DNA of 64,000 nt from Pyrocephalus nanus (lineage: Eukaryota; Chordata; Aves; Passeriformes; Tyrannidae). The stretch's first letter is position 1. Each line of letters begins with the position of its first letter. The notes under the pieces are model-generated. The model ran no database searches, was not told the origin of the DNA, and saw nothing but the letters and a program-made list of their open reading frames with translations. The translations under genes and the position numbers were made by a program. Of this stretch, positions 46,401-57,734 are shown in pieces. The stretch covers positions 11,228,556 through 11,292,555 of the forward strand of contig CM076261.1 of assembly GCA_038380795.1 (NCBI GenBank), in the 5' to 3' direction.

Positions 46401-47579
46401 GTGAACAGCAGCTAGATGACTTTCAAGTTTCTCCATTTTCCCATTCTTTAGCTAGATTAAAGGTTAATTAATTCACATCTGACTCTTAAATGATTTTTTT
46501 AAAATGCTTGATTAAATCACAGTCTTAAATTTGTTTATCTACCATATTTAATACCTGATTACATATAATCTTCAAACTTGATATATTTTCAAAAGTAGAA
46601 AAATATTTAATAAGTATTGAAAATAAGACAACATCAGACAAACAAATGAAGCATTCTCTCTTTTCTCTTTTATTTTTTTCTTCTGGTAATAGACCGGATG
46701 AGCTATGTGTCAAGTCAAGAAATTGCATTATAAAATTAGTAATTATTAAAAGATATTTTTCAAGTTAATGTATTCCAGGTAAAGTGGAATAAAATAAAAC
46801 ATGTTTTAAAATTAATCTCTTTTTCTTTCTACTCTAGTTCTAGTATTATCATTATTAATGCTTTATTGTATATTAGGAAGCATTTTGTGAAAGCAATAGT
46901 CATTTGAGGTTCTACCTGGTTCCATTCAGGACAGTCCTTGACCAGTCTCTCAGGTGTTTGTGAGTCCTTGTATACTTTTAGAGACATTCAGTTGATAAGA
47001 AAAGAATTATTAAAAAATATTAATATTTTGAAATTATAAGTGCTGTTATTTGGGGTGAAATTTGTAATGATCTTAATAATTCAAATATACCATGCTCAAT
47101 TCTTACATGATTGTGTCGTTATGGCAGAATACTTTATGAATGCCTCTATTAAATGAGTGAATTCTTTGCAAGAATGCCTTCTAATTCTTTGGTTAATTAA
47201 AAGTAAAAAGTGAAAGGCTTCCTTTTCAGATTGTTTTCCATTAAAAGCTGAAAAATAAGTACCTAAAAATCCATGATAAAAATATTTTCCTGTTTGCTGA
47301 AGCCACTTGAAGCACAAGTGACTTTTACTCTTTTGTTTCTGGAAATAGAATAAATTAATGTCACACCCTTGCCAGAACTGCCACTACAATACCTTCTACA
47401 GAGACACACCAAAAAGAGAAAGCTATCTTTTATTATAAATACTTATATACACGATGAGGAAATTTGTGGGGAAAAAAAGAGAATATTCTGAAAAATGTAT
47501 TGCATTTTTTAGTCTCTTAGTGCACCAAAAGAAGGGTGTAAGTGTTCCAAACAAAATCAAATAGACATAAATGAAAAGA

Positions 47580-48420
47580 GTTCCAGGCTTTGCTGAGAAT
47601 GTGAGACTACATCGTTCCTGGCTCCACCTTGAGTGTCATTTTCAAACATTCTTCCCAAAACAACAGAAGGCTTGTCTTTAAATAACACCAGCATTGTCTG
47701 CAGCCAGCTCGTGTGACTGTGTAGGCAGAGAAATGCCAAACTAAGTGGGCTTCAGGTTGGTTCCAGGCAATTTTCCTGTCTGTTTTGTTTCTGTTCACTA
47801 GCAGCTTTCTCTCTCACTCCTGCTTTTTCAATTGCTGTTTTGTGACACGTGGCTACCAGAAAGGCGCAGGATGCCATACAGAGACTTCATGCAGGGACTC
47901 ATCTAGGGTGCTGTACTACAGAACAGTCCCTTCACACATAACTGGTGTTGATTTATATCCTCCAGGTCTGTGCTTCAGAGAAGGAAAATATAGAATACTC
48001 ATTAGGGCACTTCTAGGGTTGTTTGGCCTGCCCCTGAACATCCCAGCACCTCCCTCACCAGGATGTGGTTGTCATATGCTTGTCATATGCCTCGAAATTT
48101 GTCTGGTTATATAAGCCCAAGTGAGGAGAGTCTCAAACTTGTCTCGACCATTGCTACTGCTCTGGAGATGCAGTAGTGTTTGTCACTTTCCACCTGTCCT
48201 GGAGAGCCTTCTCACCCACTTCTTTGAATGAGACAAATGACCAGTCCTGCAAGGATGTTTCATGGAGGTGGGGCATGGGGATTTGATGAAAAGACCAAAC
48301 TTGACCATGCCTGCCTGCCTGCCTCTGCCTGTTATAGGGAAGAGACAAATTTTTCCCAGAAAAAGAAACAGCCCTTTCTTTCTGTGTACTTTGACCTTCA
48401 CTTTGTTTCACAGTTTACAC
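47580..48420. other. GC-richer block, possible old element or promoter
   Basis: About 840 bp with clearly more G+C than its surroundings and several overlapping short frames on both strands (60-109 codons) that have no known domain. It contains TATATAAG at 48,108-48,115, a direct repeat GTCATATGC at 48,071 and 48,081, and (TGCC)4 at 48,308-48,323. I could not find LTR ends. It may be an unrecognised decayed repeat or a non-coding transcript promoter. Confidence 0.3.
48308..48324. repeat. (TGCC)4 microsatellite
   Basis: Four perfect TGCC units. Confidence 0.92.
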
Positions 48421-50984
48421 TGTTTATGAAGCTCTCAGATCTTTATCTAAATACTTTATATAAAGGAAGAATTCTCAGATCTCTTTACAGCTTCCATTGC
48501 TTCTCAGTAGCATTTTAACAGGAGCAAATAAACTTTTTGTTTCCCATCTCCTTCCACCAGTTACACGTAGCAAAACAAACAGTAGTCGTCATTCAGCTAA
48601 GAAGAGGACTTTTATCGAACTATGAGGAGTGAAAGTTGTACACGGAACTCATTGTTTCTTTCTAAGTGGAAGTCTCTGAATGTAGCTGCTCACTGGACAG
48701 AAAAGCTGGGTATATGCATATATTTAGGGAAATGTCGGAGGAGAATGGCTGTAGAGAAGAATTCCACATAAGCTGTGACATGGCACAACCACCTAGCTCT
48801 GGCTTTCTACTGTTAATGAGATAAATGCCACTAAGCTTGTACAATGACTTGTGGATGAGGCAAGCACAAGGGCTGTGCTAAAAGCCTTGTGAAGATTTGC
48901 TCGATAACTATCATATTGCTAGAGTAGTATTCTGCAGTATCTGAAAATTCCACCAATCCACTTTTTTGGTATGGTTCTGTAACACAATAAGAAAATATTT
49001 CCAGATTTACTTCATTTATCCAATAATATTTCTAGGTTTTGGGTATTTAAAATTTTTTAAGGTGTTTATGAGAAATGCCTAACCATAGAGTTGATTTTAA
49101 AAAACAAAAATGTGTAGCTAATAAACCTCATTCATTCATTTTTTTATTTATTTATTCATTTGTTAGTTCCCCATGAAGAATACCATGGTTATAGGTTTTC
49201 ACAAGGTGTGGAGTGTCAGGCAGTATAGATAATCTGACAGGATCTTGCTCTTCCTGACATGTTTTCTACTTGTAAAACTACTTTAAAATTGATAATACTT
49301 GCTGCTTGCAAACCTTCACTAAGGAAATGATCATTCATCATTTCGGCTATATCTAAGGTCAATGTTCATCCAAAGCAGTCTATTTGTAAGATAAGGCATA
49401 GATTTTTTAACAAGATAGTATCCACCAAATAGAAGATAACACTACAGAGATTGTCTGCAAGTAAGATATATGCACTTTATTTTGTAAAAGTGAAAGTGTT
49501 TTGGCCTTTGTTTTCCTTGTCTCTGTCATTTTGGCAGTAACTCTTTGAATTCTATCGGTTTTGCTGATCTGCAAAGCAGCACAGAAAGCATTACAGGAAG
49601 AGACTTTTACTGACAGAAAAATTAAGATAGCTTTTGGGGAGTTATTTATCTCATATTAATACTTTTAGACTGATGTATCCATTTACATTTATTTACTTTA
49701 ACCTCATAACTAAAGGAGGATTAGAAAGTCCTTTTCTGCTTTGGTGCCTGACAGAATAAAAGATCTGTTTCTCTTGAAATCTTTGATGGAGAATCTGAGA
49801 TCTAGGCTACAGTGCAGAAAAATACGGATAATGTGGGATCAATCAAGTGAGGAAAAGGGAAGTGATTTGGGAAATTTCTACTGTCTTAGCTTCTGATTGC
49901 TGCTCTTTCTAGAAATGATGCAGCTACTTCCATTTTGAATTTGTGTCTCTCTCTGGACTGTTTAACTGCAGAAAAACTTTCTCTGCGAAATGAATAACCT
50001 GAAGACTTTCTAAAGATAGCCTGCAGGACTTTAGTTTTTTTAATAGCAGGGACAAGGTCAAAATGCCCAGAAGGGATATGCTAATAAAGGGATGTGGGTT
50101 GAAGTTGTTGGAATTGCTTTGCTGGTGCATTGCAGCAAATATATTTATGTTGCTAGTTTTTGGTCAACGAATAAATAAATTTCATCTTCTTCTAGAGTTG
50201 TACAAGAACAGTCAATGTAATAATTAAATGAAATGGTTGATTAGGTGAAAAAAGAAACTCTTAGTAAATGCTGCATTTTATGGAGTATCCCATTTATCCT
50301 TTGATTTCCTTTTGATAAATTCTATGACTTTCACCTTTTATGCAGTGCTGATACATACAACTCCCCAGTGCAAGGTTGCATTTCTGTATGACAAAAGCTT
50401 ACTAAGTATTGTTTCTCAGAATGTCGCTTAACTCGTATGCATATATCTTGTTGCTTACATAAAAAGTGTGAACTTAAGATTATAAGTTACAGTTTTGAAT
50501 CTTATAGGTTTCTTAAATGGATGGAGGAAAATGAGAAAATATTTTATCTGCAGGTATGTCAAGGAAGATAAACAATTAAATTTAGATTCCAAATATCTCT
50601 CCTGAAATGGTGAAAAATCATCAATTCTCAGACTTTGAGGATAAAGACCACGATGGCTCACAGGACCTTTCTCAATTTTTCTTTTGCAAAATATTTCTCC
50701 AGGGATGGACAAGAACCTATTTGTCTGTGAGAGACCTGAATTCAGCAGCATTATAGTCTTAACACAAGAACATTTTTTTGTCAAATCCTTCAGATGCTGC
50801 ATTATTGGACTGGGGGTACATATGTTTCTAATAGATATTTCTGAATTTCCCAATATTCTGACCTTTTCCTTATTTAAAAAAATCCTTTCCCAACATTCTA
50901 GCTACTATTCAAAACTTCTTTTTTCTCAAATAATCAAAATATATAGCATGTCAATATAAACTGAATAAATTTTGAACAGAGTCT
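48421..50984. other. Unassigned AT-rich sequence
   Basis: No gene or transposon recognised. The 132-codon minus frame at 50,455-50,853 has no domain and a length plausible by chance. Confidence 0.5.
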
Positions 50985-51312
50985 ATTTAGACAAGAAGAA
51001 TTATCTGAAGGTCATAGAGAAGCTGGAGCCAGACTTTTGCCAGAGGAGCTCAATGTAAACATATTATACAATGGACAAAAAATTAAAAAAAAATACTAAT
51101 TTAAGCTAGATATTAGGGAACAACAAGAACTTGCTACAAAAGTGATCAAATGCCACAACAGAGATGTTGTGGAAGCTTCAGCCACAGTCATGCTCAAAAC
51201 TCGACTGAGTATAATACTGAGCGACCTCAATTTGATGTTGAATCTGTGCTGGTCATTTGCCCTACACTGACCAGAACATTGGACCAGATGACCTCCACAA
51301 AAAGTACAGGTT
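50985..51312 (+). mobile_element. Old CR1 LINE 3' region
   Basis: Plus-sense CR1 blocks in order: GAGAAGCTGGAGCCAGACTT (51,018), AATGGACAAAAA (51,069), TTTAAGCTAGATATTAGG (51,099), AGAGATGTTGTGGAAGCTTC (51,160), ending with CATTGGACCAGATGACCTCC (51,279). The octamer tail is lost and small deletions are frequent, so it is older than the elements at 6424 and 60,545. The frames at 51,150-51,446 (plus) and 51,096-51,344 (minus) lie within it and are not genes. Confidence 0.78.
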
Positions 51313-53863
51313 ATCCCACCAAAAGAACACCAGATTATCAGCACACTGTCCTTTATGCTAAGCAGTCACCTTCTTGCCAAGAGTTTGGCCTAAAGGTCAA
51401 CATGCAACCCAGAGAAAATGGATTTTGTCCTGTTCTTGACAGATGATTGCCATATTGTAATTCATCAGGAGTTTGCACTAGCAGTTAGCTACGTTAATAT
51501 GCACAAAAGGAGAAGGAAGTAACTGAATAAGTAAAAGAAGTTAAGTACTTTCTCATTCTATAGATGGCATAATGGGTGAGAAATTATTTAAAGAACTGTG
51601 TTGAAAGATTATTACCATTAGTTCCATCCTCAGAACTTCTTGTAGTACAGAATGCAAGGAACTAGACAAGAATTCTGTTATTTTGACATTTGCCCTGGAC
51701 CTTAATTGCATTTAAAAACAGTGAAGCTTTATTTAATTTAAGATAATGTTTTTCTTAAAAGGTCTAAGGTTATAGAGCTGTGAAAGGATTAAGACTTTTC
51801 AAACAAAATGACAACTTATATCCAGATGGAACAGAGAAAGGAGCAAAGTACTCTGCATTTTAGGTCTACAAATATACTAAACACAACTATATGAGACTCA
51901 TTGATATTATTATTAGATTCTGTCAGAAAGAATCAGTAAGCAGCAGTTTACTCTTAGAAAATATGTTACCTTCTTATACTCTGAAAGGCACTACATGAAT
52001 ATGTTTTAGGGTTTTCTTAAAAAAAAAAAAAAACAAACTTTGCAATGGAAACTGAAAAAGGATGCTCAGCAGGAAAAAGAAGGCTTGAAAAGCAAAGCCA
52101 TTTGCCATTTAACAAGCTGCACAGATATAATAATTATAAAGTCAGTAGGATATCTGTTTTTCAGTTACAGTCTACACATTAATATGCTTTGCTTAAAACA
52201 AAGAAAAAATTTGGACAAGCAATTTAGAAACTCTGTCTTGGAGAGAAGTGAATGTTCACATCAAGCAAGTCTGCCCAATTGCAACTTGCATAGATCAAAG
52301 CTGGAAAACGTGTAATCATCTGAGTAGATAAGAAGTATCACATAAAAGATCACAGAACACCAGAAACAAGACAGAAACAGAGCAGAGAAATTGCTGTAAG
52401 TCCTATATAACGAAAATGATGAAGCAAAGCAAGATTTTGTGAAGTGCATTATTGTGGGTAGAGGCAGGAATGTTATCTTTACACAAACATAAATTCAAGA
52501 AAGTGCCATGACCAAACTTAGTGGATAAATAAGCATATCATAGCTTATTTGAAACATGGCACCTTTCAGGGAAATAAATAACTACAAAATAACATGTCAG
52601 ATCCACAGGACTACAATAATATGCAAATACTAACAATTGAACCTTTAAACTAGGATCAGTTGTTCCTACTATTCTGAGTAGCTATTATCAAAGTAGTTAT
52701 TTTCTGGGAGAGTTTCTAAGAGTTTTATTTTCTAGAAATCTGACATGAAACTACTGATGGGTTTTTTTTCTTAGTAATGACATGGGATTTATTACCTGAC
52801 TTAATGTTATTCAAGATGTTTAAATGTCTCAGTCAAATCTCAGTCATTGCAAACAAAACCCATAATTTCCGTGTGCTCATTTACAGCTTCTTTATAAAAA
52901 AAATAATAATCTTTTTTGAATTGGTTTTCTGTATGTTGTGCTGTTCTATGATGTGAAACACTTTGCCTAGAAAATACCTGTTGATAAAAAATGAATAAAG
53001 ACAGCATAGGTATGCAAAGAAAAGAAACCATGAATCTGAGTGCCTCCTTCAGCTCAATCAATTTTCAACACTTTTCTAAACCCCAGTCCCTGATGTCATA
53101 TGTTTTCCTTCACACTCTCAAGTTATCACTCTAGTATTCAGTTTTGAGAGTTCTTCAATTAGACATTATTAAACATCCAGATCAATTTTAAATGACTTTC
53201 TTTTCAGAGATACTGAACACATCTTATTCCCAGTGGAGTAAGAATATCAGTACATTCTCAGCAGTTCTGAGAATCATATAATTTTGATAGATTTTACTTT
53301 AACAGCGGATAATCAGCTTCTTGTATGTATTGACTTCTAATCATAGATTTCACTTTTCTCAGTTCCTCTCACAGAAGAAATAGCATGTACTTGCATTGAG
53401 GGCTACACAGATGTAATGCATTATCAAGTCTGTGTTGCTTGTTAGCAAAATACAAATGAGTCAAAACAACAAATCAAGACATTTCTATAGATTAATTTCT
53501 TTTCTGATGTAATAGTATAAGAATATAAATATAAATATAAATCTTTCTTCCGACAAAGACAGCAGGAAGTGCTGGTGAAGTGATAGAAGGACATGTAGGT
53601 TTACAATTTTTCTGATCTATAGGATCATGGTTCTGAAAATGTATAAAGGAGGACTTTTTAATTTCTTTTTTCTGTACATGGATTTTTTTGGGTGCAACAA
53701 GGTTTCATTGTAAGAAACTTAGGAATTCAGAGAACCAACTGAAGCCTATGGTATTTATCAGTAATTTTTTGAAAACTGTGTCATGACAGGTAGCCAGAAA
53801 CATGGTAAAGAAAAAAAGTACCTTAAATTAAGAAACAAACTAAAATGATAATATGATATTATT
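51313..53863. other. Unassigned AT-rich sequence
   Basis: No gene or transposon recognised. It has an A run near 52,019-52,033 and an (ATAAAT)n tract at 53,524-53,542. Confidence 0.5.
53524..53542. repeat. (ATAAAT)3 tandem repeat
   Basis: Three perfect hexamers. Confidence 0.9.
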
Positions 53864-53930
53864 CTGTTCCTTAGCTCCCCATCTGTAAAATGGCTATGGT
53901 GTCAGATAAGGTACTTTGAGGATATCCTAA
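53864..53930 (+). mobile_element. CORE-SINE (MIR-like) remnant
   Basis: CTGTTCCTTAGCTCCCCATC followed by TGTAAAATGGCTATGGTG is the best-conserved piece of the MIR core in plus sense, followed by a GAGGATA word. About 65 bp is recognisable. Confidence 0.68.
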
Positions 53931-54109
53931 GACCAGGTCTTAGGCAGGTTGCCTCAATGAACATCTGAGGTGTCTGACATCAGAGAAACTGAGTGAAACT
54001 CACAAATATTATGGATGCACATAGTGAATTCCTTTAACTTTTTGTAACTTTTTGGATAGAGATGGTGAAAATGTATAGGTCATGGTATTAAAAGTAGCCT
54101 AGTGTTTAC

Positions 54110-54505
54110 TTAGAATCATAAAATCATTTAGGCTGAAAAAAACCCCTTAAGACCAATTCCACCCACAAACTTAACACTGCCATGCATGTCTCTAACACTT
54201 AACACTAAAGTATGTCCCTAAGCACCAGGTTTACGTGTCTTTTAAATACCTCTAGGGCTGGTGACTCCACCACTTCCCTGGGCAGTCGGTTCCAAGGCTT
54301 AACAACCCTTTCAGCAAAGAGATATTTCCTAGTATTCGATCTAAACCTCACCTAGCACAACTTGAAGCTGTTTTCTTTTGTTCTTGTTACCTGGGAGAAG
54401 AAATCAACACCCATCCCACTATGACCTCCTTTCAGGTAGTGGTATAGAGTGATAAGATCTCCTCTGAACGTCCTTTCCTCCAAACTAGAAAACACCAGCT
54501 TGCAA
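54110..54505 (-). mobile_element. CR1 LINE 3' region, about 395 bp
   Basis: The plus strand starts with a decayed octamer array (TTAGAATCATAAAATCATTT), then reversed CR1 blocks in order: AAGACCAATTCCACCCACAA, CTCTAGGGCTGGTGACTCCA (54,252), GGGCAGTCGGTTCCAAGGCT (54,280), TTCAGCAAAGAGATATTTCC, and ATAAGATCTCCTCTGAACGTC near 54,452. It is one of the longer CR1 copies in the window and moderately diverged. The minus frame at 54,352-54,534 is not a gene. Confidence 0.9.
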
Positions 54506-56389
54506 AGGTTTATAGAAACTGTTGAGAATTTCAAATCAAGTGTCTTTTCTGACTGCTGTTTATACCTGGATTATATCATTCATTCAGCAGTTAGCTGAAG
54601 AATACATGTTCCTTCATTTACTGCACATTGCTTGTTTTCCTATAAAAGTGCATTACTTGACTGGTGTCCTGATTTGAATATACTTTTAGAGATGTTACTG
54701 AATAACAGTTAACTGAGTCATTAATCAGCATCACTTAATTATTGATGTGAACAGGATCTTACAGCATAAACATCAGAGTTTAATTTTCAAGCCTGTGTGT
54801 AATAAAAATTTCTTAAAATTCCATATAATGCATTAATTCAAAGATCTCTAACTTGGAACAGCTGATTAGTTGCATATCTCATCTGTGCAAATACTGTCAT
54901 GAAAGCATTAGGGTTTTACAGCAGAATAAATGGGTATGGTTTTGTGTAGATGCTGTAGAGTATATTTGAAAATACAGTAATAAAAATGTCTTACAGTTTG
55001 AATTGAAAAAAAGGGACGTTGTTTGTTTTTTTTTGTTTATTTTTGTAATTGGATACACAGTGCTGAAACAGATTTCAGTGCTGTGATATTTGAATAATCG
55101 GTTTGGACAATCCTTAATATTAAAAGCTGCCAGGAAAACAATTAAGAAGATATTACTTATTTAGCTTCTTATTAGCTAACCGATAGCAAAATGGAGTCTG
55201 AAATGGAATATTCTTTCTTTCCCCAGCTCTATTAATGCTGACTGCCACTTTTGATTTGTGCAAGGCTAAATCATTGAAAGCTGTTTCCCTCAATTCCCAA
55301 TTGATTTTTCCTTATGTATAACTTTTGGCTATCCATTTTGTGAACTTTCCAGAAACGCAAACTTCAGTTACTTTTGCCAGCTAACCCTCATTTGGTTATA
55401 TTCCAAGTATACTTAACACTGTGTTTGCCCTTAGGTCACTTCAAAATTGAAACATTGTACTCAGGATCCCTCACTCTGGAAAGCTGGATCAGAAAGCACA
55501 ATTGCTTTGACAAATAGTAGAAGAAACTCTAAAAATATGCTATAATGGTGTGCAAGTCCTTACCTATGTGTTTAACTGCAGGCATGAGTAAGCTAAAAGG
55601 TAAATTTTCAAAACTGTGGGAAATCTTAAGAGGTGTCTGAGTTATTTTGGGGCATGATTCAGTGAGGCACTTGGGTTTCCTCTTGTCCCCAGGTGTGGTT
55701 AAACAGATATAAAGTATGCATTCTCTTCCCTTGTGATAAAAGGTATGGTTATTTACTCATATGCCTTTACTCCTTTGCAGGGTGATGTTTTCCAGCCTAA
55801 TTCAAAGACGGTAGGATTTTTAAGGGTTTTTTAAGTGATTTGCTGAGTAAGAGGCATAGAAAAAGTGTTCAACTGTTTTAGATCAGATTTTTTATGCAAT
55901 TTTTTTTATAACCACAAACTTGTAGTGAATGAGAAATGCAAAAAGCAATTAAAAAAAGATAATAAAATATATGGGTGTTGATCTGTGTTTTCTCTCTTAG
56001 ATATAATCCTGTATTAACAGATATGGGCAGAAATTGTACACTTTGCACTCCTGTTGAATCTTGTCCCTGAAAAAAATTGTGTAGATAATACATGTAGATG
56101 ATAAATAAAAATTAGGACACTAATCAGAAAAAAAAATAATGGGAACTTATTTTTTAACAGAGTTGGAAACTATTTGAAATACTGCATTCAAAAAGCTGAT
56201 CTAGCAGAGAAATTAAAATGTGCTTGCACCCAATGTCCTTGTAGAAGCAACAATAGCTCAGAAATCCAAGAATTTATTTGTAATTTAAAAGTGAGGAACT
56301 GCATAAAAATAGCCTAGAGACTTCAAAAAAATGCAAAAGAAAGTTGGTATGATTAAATTGCTGAGTCATAGAAAATCTTCAATTCAAGA
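54506..56389. other. Unique sequence, possibly conserved in part
   Basis: No gene or transposon recognised. The interval 55,150-55,400 is high-complexity AT-rich DNA with homeodomain-type words and no repeat signature (see finding). Confidence 0.45.
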
Positions 56390-56670
56390 AGGCATCGTGC
56401 AGAAAAGTGAAATTGTGTGCAACTGAAGAAAATGAAAGGAGCAACAAATTCTTGCAGGTTAAATATAAAAAGCAGTCCAAAAATAGAGTTGGAGAGCAAC
56501 TTTCAAAAGGCATAAAAGCCATTAAGAAATTCTTTCCCAAAGGCAAGAGATGCAGGAAACCTGCATAGATATGTGAAAAAAAAAGAGGCTCCCTGAGAAT
56601 ATAATGTAATAGCAGAAATAATAAATGAGTGTTTTGAATCTATACTCACTGTTGAGGACATTGAAAAAGT
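56390..56670 (+). mobile_element. Ancient CR1/L3-like LINE ORF2 fragment
   Basis: TAGAGTTGGAGAGCAACTTT, AAAAGCCATTAAGAAATTCT, then AGCAGAAATAATAAATGAGT and CTCACTGTTGAGGACATTG match, in order, the stretch between the endonuclease and reverse transcriptase of amniote CR1/L3 LINEs in plus sense. Many indels and stops mean nothing is translatable. Edges are approximate; weak similarity may reach left to about 56,180. Confidence 0.55.
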
Positions 56671-57418
56671 CATGATTCTTGATTTCTTACAGGGAGTGCC
56701 TCAGAAATCTGACTATACATTAGATGGTTGGTAGGAATATTTACAAAACCGGCAAATTGAACAGCAAAAAAATGCCATTAAATTTTTCACTCTTAAAACA
56801 GGGGAAGAATGCTCTTAATTTGCTGATAACTCAGTGACTAGGACTCTTATCTGAGACTTTTATGTCTGAAGCAACTTCAGTTCATATGGCTCCATGTTGG
56901 GTACTTGGTTACAAGGCTTTCTGTCTTCTGTCTGTTTCAGGTGGGTGAACTTGAAGTGTCCAGATAAGATCAGCCTTCTCTTGTGATCACTGACTAAATA
57001 CTTTTGCAAGTGGAGAAGCTCTGAGATAAATAAATGAAGGAGCACTGAATAAAAAAACCCTTATAGTCCAGTGATTTTATTAATCAGCAAAGAAGTGAGA
57101 CATATTGTTAATTTTGAACACAGTTCAAAATTATATCAGGTACTCATAAACATGCTTGTATCTTTTTCTTCCATGAAGGCTCTTTGCCATTATGTTTTTG
57201 CATGATTTTTCCATGGATTTGACGTTGGTATTCAAAAACAAAGTCCTCATAAATGCAGTGAAAAACTGCATGCTAATATCCTATGAAATTAAAAAATTCT
57301 TCATAGAAAGAATGTTATGAAAAGCCACTTGAACAATATCACTTTATGCACAAAAAGTTTGGAATAGTTTTGTTCAACTTACTATAATCACGGATCATTT
57401 TTGATAATGTCATTCTCT
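56671..57418. other. Unassigned AT-rich sequence
   Basis: No gene or transposon recognised. Confidence 0.5.
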
Positions 57419-57473
57419 ATAATGTGTCGTGGGTTAGGGTGGTACACGACATGGCTTCAGGATACCAGCTCAC

Positions 57474-57479
57474 TTTATT
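57474..57479 (-). terminator. LTR poly(A) signal AATAAA
   Basis: AATAAA on the minus strand, 50 bp from the LTR's 3' end and just downstream of its TATA box. Confidence 0.65.
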
Positions 57480-57494
57480 ACAACAGTGCCGCTA

Positions 57495-57500
57495 CTTATA
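57495..57500 (-). promoter_or_regulatory. LTR TATA box
   Basis: TGTATAAGTAGC on the minus strand; spacing to the AATAAA suggests a short R region. Confidence 0.55.
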
Positions 57501-57734
57501 CAGTTCTAGGTAACTCATGTACATGCACCATTGGTTTACCACTAACATAACAACTCATGATTGGACATAGCCACACATGTCTGAATACAATAGGTCAGCA
57601 TTCCTGACAGGAAACCCATTCTGTGTTACAGTCCTTACTGTCCATGGTTGACATCTTGCCAGGTGTAGGAGTTCCGTCTTGGTTAGCTCAGCTTACAGAG
57701 AGCCCAGAACCAGCTGGGCTCCCACACAACAATG

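Larger units (their letters stand above)
36863..47579. other. Long unique AT-rich stretch
   Basis: About 10.7 kb in which I recognise no gene and no clear transposon beyond the simple repeats listed separately. Locally GC-richer patches lie at 40,080-40,640 and 45,890-46,090. The second has a 70-codon minus frame (45,875-46,087) with balanced composition but no domain. Frames in T-, A- or TTTG-rich DNA (39,573-39,851, 43,181-43,462) are artefacts. Confidence 0.5.
57425..57728 (-). mobile_element. Solo LTR, 304 bp, ERVK-like
   Basis: It starts TGTCGTGGG and ends CCCACACA. The ends are inverted copies apart from one inserted base. Flanks ATAATG (57,419-57,424) and ACAATG (57,729-57,734) form a 6-bp target duplication with one mismatch. 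Six bases is usual for class II (ERVK/alpharetrovirus-like) integration. On the minus strand a TATA box (TATAAG, 57,500-57,495) is followed about 16 bases later by AATAAA (57,479-57,474), a compact promoter and poly(A) layout. No internal viral sequence flanks it. The plus frame at 57,623-57,805 is not a gene. Confidence 0.82.

Noticed and set aside
50455..50853. 132-codon minus frame
   Set aside because: No domain, AT-driven composition, and overlapped by an opposite-strand frame of similar quality. Its length is plausible by chance in 64 kb.
51150..51446. 98-codon plus frame with balanced composition
   Set aside because: Most of it is the 3' UTR of an old CR1 element.
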